From an uncultured Gemmiger sp. (GTDB lineage: Bacteria; Bacillota; Clostridia; Oscillospirales; Ruminococcaceae), in assembly GCA_944388245.1 (NCBI GenBank), contig CALXIA010000024.1:1-32957 (forward strand): 32,957 bases of DNA, written 5' to 3'. Within the stretch, counting starts at the first letter, position 1. The number at the start of each line of letters is the position of its first letter. Below the pieces are notes generated by a model. The model was given only the letters and a program-made list of their open reading frames with translations, was not told the origin of the DNA and made no database searches. The position numbers and the translations under genes are program-made. Of the stretch, positions 17,180 to 25,185 are shown piece after piece.

Positions 17180-17495
17180 GTCATGGGCGGCTATTGGTAA
17201 CAGAGTTCCATGCAAATATTTCTTCTGACCACCCGCGCACAGCGGGTCAAGGCCATGCGGACAGCCGGGTCAACTGCCGAGCGGCGGGCGCGCCCCGCCA
17301 TTATTGATTGAGTTAAAAGCTCAATTTTATAAGTTGGTTACTTTATAACCAGGTACGCGGCATGCGTGCATCAACTTGTAAAACGATCAATACGAGTAGT
17401 AAAAGTAAGTATTTGCTATATAGACTCTGTTTGTGAAAGGTCCGGGGCGCGGTATGCGCCGCGCGGGGGCCGTCATGAAACAATGATCTTTTTCG
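17180..17495 (+). ncRNA. Candidate structured RNA or attenuating leader upstream of speD
   Basis: No protein is evident. The sequence is far more AT-rich at 17300-17435 than its surroundings and shows nested complementarity. The closing helix is 17199-17205 with 17425-17431 (7 pairs) stacked through an internal loop on 17212-17221 with 17407-17416 (10 pairs, one G-U). Inside are 17231-17236/17242-17247, 17283-17288/17294-17299, 17307-17312/17320-17325, and a 12-pair stem 17325-17336/17372-17383 (one G-U) carrying hairpins 17337-17340/17346-17349 and 17353-17358/17364-17369. A GC-rich hairpin follows at 17439-17471. I do not recognise a known class; it could be a free RNA such as a raiA-type RNA, or a polyamine-related attenuator. 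Pairing was found by eye only. Confidence 0.6.
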
Positions 17496-17531
17496 CGGGC
17501 GGATGTGCGTAGGCGCATCCGCCCGTTTTTT
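17496..17531 (+). terminator. Intrinsic terminator 48 bases before speD
   Basis: CGGGCGGATG at 17496-17505 pairs with CATCCGCCCG at 17516-17525, extended inward by three more pairs around a GTAG loop, and is followed by six T (17526-17531). The space from here to the speD start has no recognisable promoter, so speD expression seems to need read-through. Confidence 0.9.
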
Positions 17532-17578
17532 GTCGTTTGGGCGATGCGCCGCAGAGAAAGAAAAAGGAGTGCGCGAGC

Positions 17579-18337
17579 ATGGAGGAAAAGATCAAACTGT
17601 ATGGGTTCAACAACCTGACCAAGGCGTTGAGCTTCAACATCTACGACGTCTGCTACGCCAAGACCGCCCGGGAGCTGCGGGACTACATCGCCTACATCGA
17701 CGGGCAGTACAACTCCGAACGGCTGACCAATATCCTGACCAACCTGACCGATATGATCGGCGCCAAGGTGCTGAACATCGCCCGGCAGGACTACGATCCC
17801 CAGGGCGCTTCGGTCTGCATCCTGATCGCGGAGCCCACCCTGCTGCCCGCGGGCGAGATGCAGCTGGCCCATCTGGACAAGAGCCATGTGACGGTGCACA
17901 CCTACCCGGAGTACCATCCCGAGACCTGCCTGGCCACCTTCCGGGTGGACATCGACGTGGCCACCTGCGGGGAGATCACCCCTCTGTCCACCCTGGATTA
18001 TCTGATCGGTTCCTTCGATTCGGACATCATCACCATGGACTACCGGGTGCGGGGCTTCACCCGGGACGTGTACGGCCGCAAGCTGTTCAACGATCTGAAC
18101 ATGCGCTCGATCCAGGACTTCATCGCCCCCGAGACCCTGCTGCGGTACGACGCGGTGGACCTGAACGTATACGGGGCGAACCTGTTCCACACCAAGATGA
18201 TGGTGAAGGAGATCGATCTGCAAAACTACCTGTTCAAGACCGACGCCTACGAGCTGCCCCCCCGCACCCGGCTGGAGATCATGGACAATCTGCGCCGGGA
18301 GATGATCGAGATCTTCAGCGGGCGCAACATCTATTAA
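17579..18337 (+). CDS. speD: S-adenosylmethionine decarboxylase proenzyme, E. coli-like class
   Basis: The protein (252 aa) supplies decarboxylated AdoMet, the aminopropyl donor for spermidine. The self-cleavage site is in [13 protein letters not shown]; Ser102 becomes the pyruvoyl group. Cys130 in [10 protein letters not shown] matches the catalytic cysteine of the E. coli enzyme at the same spacing. The remainder ([34 protein letters not shown]) follows the longer Gammaproteobacterial-type SpeD rather than the 120-residue Bacillus type. Start choice: the ATG at 17579 with AAGGAG nine bases upstream. First gene of the polyamine operon, behind a structured leader and terminator. Confidence 0.96.
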   Translation: MEEKIKLYGFNNLTKALSFNIYDVCYAKTARELRDYIAYIDGQYNSERLTNILTNLTDMIGAKVLNIARQDYDPQGASVCILIAEPTLLPAGEMQLAHLDKSHVTVHTYPEYHPETCLATFRVDIDVATCGEITPLSTLDYLIGSFDSDIITMDYRVRGFTRDVYGRKLFNDLNMRSIQDFIAPETLLRYDAVDLNVYGANLFHTKMMVKEIDLQNYLFKTDAYELPPRTRLEIMDNLRREMIEIFSGRNIY

Positions 18338-18349
18338 GGAGGCAGGGGG

Positions 18350-19804
18350 ATGCGGGATCAAAGCCGCGCGCCCATCTACGAGGCGCTGGAAGAATTCAAA
18401 AAGGCCCGGGTGGTACCCTTTGACGTGCCCGGCCACAAGCGGGGCCGGGGCAACCCGGAACTGACCGCCCTGCTGGGCGAAAAATGCGTGAGCATGGACG
18501 TGAACAGCATGAAGCCGCTGGACAACCTGTGCCATCCTGTATCGGTGATCCGGGAGGCGGAGGAGTTGGCGGCCCAGGCGTTTGGCGCGGCGCACGCCTT
18601 TTTAATGGTGGGGGGCACCACCAGCGCCGTGCAGAGCATGGTGCTGTCGGTGGCCGGCCGGGGGGACAAGATCATCCTGCCCCGGAACGTGCACCGCAGC
18701 GTCATGGGGGCGATGGTGCTCTGCGGCGCGGTGCCGGTGTATGTGAACCCGGACTGTGACGACCGGCTGGGCATCCCACTGGGCATGCGGCTGGACCAGG
18801 TGGAAAAAGCCATCCGGGAAAACCCGGACGCCAAGGCCATTCTGGTGAACAACCCCACCTACTACGGCATCTGCTCCGATCTGCGGGGCATTGTGAAGCT
18901 GGCGCATGAAGCCGGGATGCTCTGCCTGGCGGACGAGGCCCACGGCACCCACTTCTATTTCAGCGATCACCTGCCGGTCTCGGCCATGGCGGCCGGGGCG
19001 GATATGGCGGCGGTGAGCATGCACAAATCCGGCGGCAGCCTGACCCAGAGTTCCCTTTTGCTGACCGGCCCCGCCATGAGCGAGGGCCATGTGCGGCAGA
19101 TCATCAACCTGACCCAGACCACCAGCGGCTCCTATCTGCTGCTCAGCAGCCTGGACATCTCCCGGCGCAACCTGGCGCTGCGGGGCAAAGCGGCCTTTGA
19201 CGAGGTGATCCGGCTGGCGGAATACGCCCGGGAGGAGATCAATGCCATCGGGGGCTACTACGCCTACAGCCGGGAACTGATCAACGGGGACAGCATCTTT
19301 GATTTTGACGTGACCAAGCTGTCGGTGAACACCCTGGAGGTGGGGCTGGCCGGCATCGAGGTGTACGATCTGCTGCGGGACGAGTACGACATCCAGATCG
19401 AGTTTGGGGATCTGGGGAACATCCTGGCCTACCTGTCCATCGGGGACCGGCCCCGGGAGATCGAGCGGCTGGTCAGCGCGCTGGCCGAGGTGCGCCGCCG
19501 GTTTGGCCGGGCGGACCGGGCGGGCCTGATGAAGCAGGAATACATCGATCCCCAGGTGGCGGTGAGCCCCCAGGACGCCTTCTATGCGGCCAAGGAATCC
19601 CTTCCCCTGCGCGAGACCGAGGGCCGGGTCTGCAGCGAGTTTGTCATGTGTTACCCGCCGGGCATCCCCATCCTGGCCCCCGGCGAGCGGATCACCGGGC
19701 CGATCCTGGATTACATTGAGTACGCCAAGGCCAAGGGCTGCTCCATGACCGGCCCGGAGGATCCGGATATCCTTCGGCTGAATGTGTTGAAAGGAGAGTA
19801 TTGA
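18350..19804 (+). CDS. speA: Arginine decarboxylase, aspartate-aminotransferase-fold type
   Basis: This 484-aa PLP enzyme belongs to the Orn/Lys/Arg decarboxylase family of the short Gram-positive form like Bacillus SpeA. It has FDVPGHKRG near residue 24, the cofactor-binding ADEAHGTHF, and the PLP lysine Lys226 in SMHKSGGSLTQ. The C-terminal domain has CYPPGIPILAPGE. Lysine and ornithine enzymes of this family look similar, but the agmatinase gene downstream makes arginine the likely substrate (arginine to agmatine). AAGGAGG overlaps the end of speD and serves as ribosome binding site. Confidence 0.9.
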   Translation: MRDQSRAPIYEALEEFKKARVVPFDVPGHKRGRGNPELTALLGEKCVSMDVNSMKPLDNLCHPVSVIREAEELAAQAFGAAHAFLMVGGTTSAVQSMVLSVAGRGDKIILPRNVHRSVMGAMVLCGAVPVYVNPDCDDRLGIPLGMRLDQVEKAIRENPDAKAILVNNPTYYGICSDLRGIVKLAHEAGMLCLADEAHGTHFYFSDHLPVSAMAAGADMAAVSMHKSGGSLTQSSLLLTGPAMSEGHVRQIINLTQTTSGSYLLLSSLDISRRNLALRGKAAFDEVIRLAEYAREEINAIGGYYAYSRELINGDSIFDFDVTKLSVNTLEVGLAGIEVYDLLRDEYDIQIEFGDLGNILAYLSIGDRPREIERLVSALAEVRRRFGRADRAGLMKQEYIDPQVAVSPQDAFYAAKESLPLRETEGRVCSEFVMCYPPGIPILAPGERITGPILDYIEYAKAKGCSMTGPEDPDILRLNVLKGEY

Positions 19805-19806
19805 GG

Positions 19807-20667
19807 ATGGAATTCTGGTTTTCCGAAGCGCAGACCCCCAATGTGAAGTTTTCCATCCGGGTGGACCGGCAGCTGTACAGCGGCAAGAGCGAGTTCCAGC
19901 GGATCGACGTGTTTGAATCCCCGGAATTCGGCCGGTTCCTCACGCTGGACGGCTACATGATGCTCACCGAAAAGGATGAGTTCATCTACCACGAGATGAT
20001 CACCCACGTGCCGATGGCGGTGCATCCCCATGTGCGGCGGGTGCTGGTGATCGGCGCCGGGGACGGCGGGGTGATCCGGGAGTTGACCCGCTACCCCGAG
20101 ATCGAGGCCATCGACATGGTGGAGATCGACCCGCTGGTGGTGGAGGTCTGCCGGGAATACCTGCCCCAGACCTCCTGCCGGCTGGACGATCCCCGGGTGA
20201 CGATCCATTACGAGGACGGGCTGAAGTACATCCGCCGGTTTGAGAATGTGTACGATCTGATCATTGTGGATTCCACCGATCCCTTCGGCCCCGGCGAGGG
20301 GCTGTTCACCCGGGAATTCTACGGCAACTGCTACAAAGCCCTCCGGGAAGACGGCATCATGGTCAACCAGCATGAGAGCCCCTTCTACGCCGAGGACGCC
20401 ATCGCCTGTCAGCGGGCCCACAAACGGATCGTGGAGTCCTTCCCCATCAGCCGGGTGTACCAGGCGCACATCCCCACCTACCCCAGCGGGCACTGGCTGT
20501 TCGGCTTTGCCAGCAAAAAGTACCACCCGCTGAAGGATCTGGACGAGACCCGCTGGAATCTGCGGGGCCTTTCCTGCAAATACTACACCACCACCCTGCA
20601 CAAGGGTGCGTTCTACATTCCCGCCTATGTGGAGGAACTTTTGAAAAATGTTGAATCCGAATGTTGA
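19807..20667 (+). CDS. speE: Spermidine synthase
   Basis: This aminopropyltransferase (286 aa) has the SAM-like binding loop GAGDGG at 83-88, Glu107 in MVEIDP, and DSTDP at 155-159, all expected for putrescine aminopropyltransferases. It transfers the aminopropyl group from decarboxylated AdoMet to putrescine. Start choice: AAAGGAG lies eight bases before the ATG at 19807; a TTG at 19801 overlapping the speA stop is too close to that site. It overlaps speB by 20 bases. Paired with speD it forms one of two spermidine routes in this operon. Confidence 0.95.
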   Translation: MEFWFSEAQTPNVKFSIRVDRQLYSGKSEFQRIDVFESPEFGRFLTLDGYMMLTEKDEFIYHEMITHVPMAVHPHVRRVLVIGAGDGGVIRELTRYPEIEAIDMVEIDPLVVEVCREYLPQTSCRLDDPRVTIHYEDGLKYIRRFENVYDLIIVDSTDPFGPGEGLFTREFYGNCYKALREDGIMVNQHESPFYAEDAIACQRAHKRIVESFPISRVYQAHIPTYPSGHWLFGFASKKYHPLKDLDETRWNLRGLSCKYYTTTLHKGAFYIPAYVEELLKNVESEC

Positions 20668-21499
20668 GACCTTTCTGTGCTGCGACACCCCCTGGGAGGA
20701 GGCGAAAACCGTTCTCTTTGGCGCGCCTTTTGACAGCACCACCTCCTTCCGGCCGGGCACCCGGTTCGGGCCGGGGGCCATCCGGCACGAGAGTTTCGGG
20801 CTGGAAAGCTACAGCCCGTACCAGGACAAGGACCTGCTGGACGCGGCGGTGCTGGATTCCGGCGATCTGGAACTCTGCCTGGGGGATTCCGCCAAGGCGC
20901 TGGCCCAGATCGAGGAGCGGGCGGCCCAGATCCTGGAGGGCGGCAAACGGCCGTTCCTGCTGGGCGGCGAACATCTGGTGACCCTGGGCGCCTTTCGGGC
21001 GGTGCGGGCCCGGTACCCGGAGGTGCACATCCTGCACTTTGACGCCCACGCCGATCTGCGGCAGGACTATCTGGGCGCGCCCCTCTCCCACGCCTGCGTG
21101 CTGCGCCGGTGCTGGGAACTGGTGGGCGACGGGCGCATCTTCCAGTTCGGCATCCGGTCCGGCGACCGGGAGGAGTTTTGCTGGGGGGCCGATCATGTGA
21201 CCACCCACCGGTTTGATCTGGACGGGCTGGAAGAGGTGTTGGCACGTCTGGCTGACAAGCCGGTGTACTTCACACTGGATCTGGACGTGCTGGATCCGTC
21301 GGTATTCCCGGGCACCGGCACCCCGGAGCCGGGCGGCGTCAGTTTTGACGCGCTGCGCCGGGCGGTGACCCTGGTCTGCGGGCGGCTGCACATCGTGGGC
21401 TGCGACGTGAACGAGCTGAGCCCCGCCTACGACCCCACCGGCGCCTCCACCGCGGTGGCCGGCAAGATCGTGCGGGAGATGCTGCTGGCGCTGGGCTGA
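20648..21499 (+). CDS. speB: Agmatinase
   Basis: The protein (283 aa) is a ureohydrolase with the manganese ligands in place: His109 in GGEHL, Asp132, His134 and Asp136 in FDAHADLR, and Asp211 and Asp213 in DLDVLDPS. The VNELSPAYDPT stretch closes the motif set. It hydrolyses agmatine to putrescine plus urea, connecting SpeA to the spermidine synthases. Its start lies inside speE, implying coupling. Arginase and guanidinobutyrase share these motifs; the neighbouring arginine decarboxylase supports agmatinase. Confidence 0.94.
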   Translation: MLNPNVETFLCCDTPWEEAKTVLFGAPFDSTTSFRPGTRFGPGAIRHESFGLESYSPYQDKDLLDAAVLDSGDLELCLGDSAKALAQIEERAAQILEGGKRPFLLGGEHLVTLGAFRAVRARYPEVHILHFDAHADLRQDYLGAPLSHACVLRRCWELVGDGRIFQFGIRSGDREEFCWGADHVTTHRFDLDGLEEVLARLADKPVYFTLDLDVLDPSVFPGTGTPEPGGVSFDALRRAVTLVCGRLHIVGCDVNELSPAYDPTGASTAVAGKIVREMLLALG

Positions 21500-21505
21500 T
21501 TTTGG

Positions 21506-21549
21506 GCCAATCTGGGAAAATATAGCCAATCTGGGGACCAGTCCCCAGA
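21506..21549 (+). repeat. Tandem 11-base repeat and palindrome before CANSDH
   Basis: GCCAATCTGGG occurs at 21506-21516 and again at 21525-21535 (19-base period). The second copy runs into a perfect inverted repeat TCTGGGGAC/GTCCCCAGA at 21530-21538 and 21541-21549. There is no T-run after it. It occupies most of the 77-base speB-CANSDH gap, the largest within the operon. Purpose unknown: an mRNA stability hairpin or an operator are possibilities. Confidence 0.6.
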
Positions 21550-21576
21550 CTCCATCATAATAAAGGAGTGTTGACC

Positions 21577-22836
21577 ATGAGCAAGGTATTGATCATCGGC
21601 TGCGGCGGTGTTGCCGGCGTGGCCATCCACAAATGCTGCCAGAACAGCGAGGTGTTCACCGAGATCTGCATTGCCAGCCGCACCAAGTCCAAGTGTGACG
21701 CGCTGAAAGCCAAACTGGAGGGCACCACCTCCACCGTCATCACCACTGAGCAGGTGGACGCGGACAATTTTGACGAGCTGTGCGCCCTGATCCGCAAGGT
21801 ACAGCCGGATCTGGTGATGAACATTGCCCTTCCCTACCAGGATCTGACCATCATGGACGCCTGCCTGGCCTGCGGGGTGAACTATCTGGACACCGCCAAC
21901 TATGAGCCCGAAAATCTGGACGATCCGGAATGGAAGGCCAACTACGAAAAGCGCTGCAAGGAGCAGGGCTTCTCCGCCTATTTTGACTACAGCTACCAGT
22001 GGGCTTACCAGGACAAGTTCAAGGCTGCGGGCCTGACCGCCCTGCTGGGCACCGGCTTTGATCCGGGCGTGACCCAGGTGTACTGCGCCTGGGCCCAGAA
22101 GCACCTGTTTGACGAGATCCACACCATCGACATTCTGGACTGCAACGGCGGCGATCACGGCTATCCCTTCGCCACCAACTTCAACCCGGAGATCAACCTG
22201 CGGGAGGTCAGCGCCCCCGGCTCCTACTGGGAGAACGGCCACTGGGTGGAGGTTCCCGCCATGAGCATCAAGCGGGAGTACAACTTCGATCAGGTGGGCG
22301 AAAAGGACATGTACCTGCTGCACCACGAGGAGATCGAGTCCCTGGCCAAGAACATCCCGGGCGTAAAGCGCATCCGCTTCTTCATGACCTTCGGCCAGAG
22401 CTACCTGACCCACATGAAGTGCCTGGAGGACGTGGGGATGCTCTCCACCACCCCCATCGAGTTTGAAGGTCACCAGATCGTGCCCATCCAGTTTTTGAAA
22501 GCCCTGCTGCCCGACCCGGCCAGCCTGGGCCCCCGCACCGTGGGCAAGACCAACATCGGCTGCATCTTCACCGGCGTGAAGGACGGCAAGCAAAAGACCG
22601 CCTACATCTACAACGTCTGCGACCATCAGGCCTGCTACCGGGAGGTGGGCAGCCAGGCCATCAGCTACACCACCGGCGTGCCGGCCATGATCGGCGCCAT
22701 GATGCTGCTGACCGGCAAGTGGTCGAAACCCGGCGTCTACACCACCGAGCAGTTTGATCCGGACCCCTACATGGACGCTCTGAACCAATGGGGCCTGCCC
22801 TGGCAGGTGCAGGATGACCCGAAGCTGGTGGACTGA
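21577..22836 (+). CDS. Carboxynorspermidine/carboxyspermidine dehydrogenase (saccharopine dehydrogenase-like)
   Basis: The protein (419 aa) starts MSKVLIIGCGGVAG, a Rossmann NAD(P)-binding loop at residues 8-14, followed by the saccharopine-dehydrogenase-like body (YLDTANYEPE, GTGFDPGVTQVYCAWA, DCNGGDHGYPFATNFNPEINLREV). That body is characteristic of the CANSDH group. It reductively couples aspartate-semialdehyde to putrescine, giving carboxyspermidine, the substrate of the next gene. Start choice: the ATG at 21577 has AAAGGAG eight bases upstream; GTG 21568 overlaps that site. The overlap with nspC (TGATG) shows the two are translated together. Confidence 0.9.
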   Translation: MSKVLIIGCGGVAGVAIHKCCQNSEVFTEICIASRTKSKCDALKAKLEGTTSTVITTEQVDADNFDELCALIRKVQPDLVMNIALPYQDLTIMDACLACGVNYLDTANYEPENLDDPEWKANYEKRCKEQGFSAYFDYSYQWAYQDKFKAAGLTALLGTGFDPGVTQVYCAWAQKHLFDEIHTIDILDCNGGDHGYPFATNFNPEINLREVSAPGSYWENGHWVEVPAMSIKREYNFDQVGEKDMYLLHHEEIESLAKNIPGVKRIRFFMTFGQSYLTHMKCLEDVGMLSTTPIEFEGHQIVPIQFLKALLPDPASLGPRTVGKTNIGCIFTGVKDGKQKTAYIYNVCDHQACYREVGSQAISYTTGVPAMIGAMMLLTGKWSKPGVYTTEQFDPDPYMDALNQWGLPWQVQDDPKLVD

Positions 22837-23963
22837 TGGGAGAAACTTGTATCAACACGCCGTATTTTGTCGTCGACGAATTACGGCTTGTAAAGAATTT
22901 GGGGATTCTGAAACAGGTCAGCCAGGCGGCAGGCTGCCGCATCCTGCTGGCCCAGAAGGCCTTTTCCATGTTTTCCTGCTATCCGCTGCTGCGGCAATAC
23001 CTGGCGGGCAGCACCGCCAGCGGGTTGTATGAAGCCCGGTTGGGGCACGAGGAATTCGGCGGCGAGACCCATGTGTTCAGCCCGGCCTACAAGCCGGCGG
23101 AATTTGAAGAACTGCTGCGGTACGCGGATCACTTTGTTTTCAACAGCCCGGCCCAGCTGCGCCGGTTCGGGCCGGCGGCGAAGGCGGCGGGCAAGCAGGT
23201 AGGGCTGCGGGTGAACCCGGAGTGCTCCACCCAGGAGGGCCACGCCATCTATGACCCCTGTGCCCCGGGCAGCCGCCTGGGCACCACCCTGGCCAACTTT
23301 GATCCGGAACTGCTGCCGCTGCTGGACGGGCTGCATTTCCACACCCTCTGTGAGCAGAATTCCGACGCGCTGGAGACCACCCTGGCGGCCTTTGAGGAAA
23401 AGTTCGGCCCCTACCTTTCCGGCCTGAAATGGCTGAATCTGGGCGGCGGCCATCATATCACCCGGGAGGACTACGACCGGGAGCGGCTGATCCGGCTGGT
23501 GCGCCGGCTGCGGGAGAAGTACGGGGTGGAGGTGTACCTGGAACCCGGGGAAGCGGTGGTGCTGAACGCCGGTTTTCTGGAAGCCAGCGTGCTGGAGGTG
23601 GTGCACAACGGCATCGACATCGCCATTCTGGATACCTCGGCCGCCTGCCACATGCCCGACGTGCTGGAAATGCCCTACCGCCCCCCGGTGGAGGGCGCGG
23701 GGCAGCCCGGCGAAAAAGCCCACACCTACCGGCTGGCCGGGCCCACCTGCCTGGCCGGGGACGTGATCGGGGATTACTCCTTTGACGCCCCGCTGGCCGA
23801 GGGCAGCCGGGTGACCTTTGGCGATATGGCTCTGTACACCATGGTCAAGACCAACACCTTCAACGGAATGCCCCTGCCCTCCATCGTCTGGCGGGACAAG
23901 GCGGGGAATCTGACCCTGGTGAAGCGGTTTGGCTATGAGGATTTCAAGGACCGCCTGTCCTGA
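22836..23963 (+). CDS. nspC: Carboxynorspermidine/carboxyspermidine decarboxylase
   Basis: This 375-aa PLP enzyme of the alanine-racemase fold has the cofactor lysine Lys41 in LAQKAFSMF, GLRVNPECS, SRLGTTLANF, LHFHTLCEQNSDAL and the C-terminal LAGPTCLAGDVIGDY with the active-site cysteine. These match NspC rather than diaminopimelate decarboxylase. It removes CO2 from carboxyspermidine to give spermidine. It is the last gene of the polyamine operon, ending just before a terminator. Its ATG shares bases with the upstream stop. Confidence 0.95.
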   Translation: MGETCINTPYFVVDELRLVKNLGILKQVSQAAGCRILLAQKAFSMFSCYPLLRQYLAGSTASGLYEARLGHEEFGGETHVFSPAYKPAEFEELLRYADHFVFNSPAQLRRFGPAAKAAGKQVGLRVNPECSTQEGHAIYDPCAPGSRLGTTLANFDPELLPLLDGLHFHTLCEQNSDALETTLAAFEEKFGPYLSGLKWLNLGGGHHITREDYDRERLIRLVRRLREKYGVEVYLEPGEAVVLNAGFLEASVLEVVHNGIDIAILDTSAACHMPDVLEMPYRPPVEGAGQPGEKAHTYRLAGPTCLAGDVIGDYSFDAPLAEGSRVTFGDMALYTMVKTNTFNGMPLPSIVWRDKAGNLTLVKRFGYEDFKDRLS

Positions 23964-23971
23964 AGGCGGCC

Positions 23972-24005
23972 AAAGCGGCGCGGCCCCAACCGCGCCGCTT
24001 TTCTT
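23972..24005 (+). terminator. Terminator after nspC
   Basis: AAAGCGGCGCGG and CCGCGCCGCTTT form a 12-pair stem around CCCCAA, followed by TTTTCTT. The next gene begins only about 14 bases later. Confidence 0.88.
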
Positions 24006-24018
24006 AAAGGTATATTTT

Positions 24019-25089
24019 ATGCTCAATTTTACAAAACGTATTATTTTTAGCGGGATTTCGCTGCTGCTGGGGGCGAGTTTCTGCCTGTTACCGGTACTGC
24101 GGGTAAGGGCAGCGGATGACTGGGAGGAATTTCTGGCCGGGATCGGCCGCCTGCAACAGCTGGCAGAGGAGTATGCGGGCGAGCCGGGCGGCAGCGCCTT
24201 GCTGCTGACCATGAACTATCTGCGCGCGGAGCGGTACAGCGATGTAGAGTGGGATCTGGTGCTGGGCGCCGCCGACGCCGGGTTTGCCGCGCTGGTGGAA
24301 CAGCGCGCGCCGGAGCTGGCCGATCTGCAAACGGTGGAGCGGCTGACCACGCCCCAGGGAGAGGAGATCGACGCCATCCACCTGATCGCCACCCTGGCGG
24401 GCAGCGCCAAGCAGTCCGGGATGCTCTGCGGCTGGGGCGGCGACTGCATGCAGCTGACCGAACAGTTTGCCGGCCAGGCCGACAGTGTGGACGGGTACTA
24501 TGCGGTGATGCAGCCGGTGTTCGGCGGGGCGGAGAACGCCAGCCGGTTTCCCCAAAGCGATCTGCTGGCCGATCTGGACGGGATGGTATTGGGGGCCACC
24601 CTGCAGCCGGAGGACGATCTGGCGCAACACCTGGCCGGATACTACGCCGACGTGACCCGGGCGGCCCGGGCGGAAAAATTTATTCAGGCGCAGCTGGGCG
24701 GGGCGGATACCGGCGACCGGCAGGCACTGTATCAGGCGTTTGAAACGGCACTGCTGGACAACGACGGCATGAAGCTGTTTCTCATGCTGCGGGGGCACGC
24801 GGAACTGGACGAGGAGCAACAGGTGATCCTGGACCCGGACACGGAAAACGGGATGCGGGCGGCCGCCCGGCTGATGGCGGACTGGCTGGCCGACGCGCTG
24901 GATGGGGCCGTGGTGAGCCCGCCCGGCGACGCGGGTGAGGTCCAGCCCTCCCCTTCCCCGGATCCCGGCGCGGGTCTGGTAACGGTAAACTGGCTGCAAG
25001 CCCGGCTGCTGGCCCTTGTGCTGTTGGGCGGCGCGGCGGTGCTGCTGCTCACCGCGCTGACGGTGCTTGTGCGAAGCTGGCGGAAATAA
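24019..25089 (+). CDS. Unrecognised secreted protein with C-terminal membrane anchor
   Basis: I do not recognise this 356-aa protein. Residues 1-32 form a signal peptide (KRIIF, hydrophobic core, likely cleavage after VRA). An acidic, helix-rich extracellular part follows, containing an unusual stretch with IDAIHLIATLAGSAK and MLCGWGGDCMQL at about residues 118-150. A Pro/Ser linker (SPPGD to SPDPGAG) leads to a single membrane helix near 327-350 and a basic tail RSWRK. That is the layout of a cell-surface protein held by a stop-transfer helix; no LPXTG is present. AAAGG is eight bases before the ATG at 24019. It sits directly behind the nspC terminator with no room for its own promoter there. 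Confidence 0.75.
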   Translation: MLNFTKRIIFSGISLLLGASFCLLPVLRVRAADDWEEFLAGIGRLQQLAEEYAGEPGGSALLLTMNYLRAERYSDVEWDLVLGAADAGFAALVEQRAPELADLQTVERLTTPQGEEIDAIHLIATLAGSAKQSGMLCGWGGDCMQLTEQFAGQADSVDGYYAVMQPVFGGAENASRFPQSDLLADLDGMVLGATLQPEDDLAQHLAGYYADVTRAARAEKFIQAQLGGADTGDRQALYQAFETALLDNDGMKLFLMLRGHAELDEEQQVILDPDTENGMRAAARLMADWLADALDGAVVSPPGDAGEVQPSPSPDPGAGLVTVNWLQARLLALVLLGGAAVLLLTALTVLVRSWRK

Positions 25090-25097
25090 CAATACGA

Positions 25098-25147
25098 CAA
25101 AGCCAGAGGCGGGCGACCCCTTTCGGGGCCGCCCGCCTCTGGCTTTG
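25098..25147. terminator. Bidirectional terminator between the unknown gene and oppF
   Basis: An 18-pair stem, 25098-25115 with 25130-25147, caps into a CCCC-TTTC-GGGG hairpin. It lies between convergent genes. T content after the stem is modest on both strands (TTTGTATCG plus; TTTGTCGTATTG minus), so efficiency is uncertain. Confidence 0.8.
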
Positions 25148-25185
25148 TATCGATATGAGAGGAACGCAGCGATACGGTGCGGCGA

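Noticed and set aside
17183..17200. A five-codon frame (MGGYW) and a three-codon frame MKQ (17475-17486) in the speD leader as possible leader peptides
   Set aside because: Neither has a convincing ribosome binding site and neither contains codons that would obviously sense polyamine precursors; such tiny frames are expected by chance.
17160..17530. tmRNA, RNase P or SRP RNA in the region before speD
   Set aside because: None of the invariant blocks of these RNAs (tmRNA ends, RNase P ACAGAA-type core, SRP GGAA tetraloop segment) could be found.
24019..25089. LPXTG sortase substrate
   Set aside because: The C-terminus has a linker, membrane helix and basic tail, but no LPXTG-like motif before the helix.
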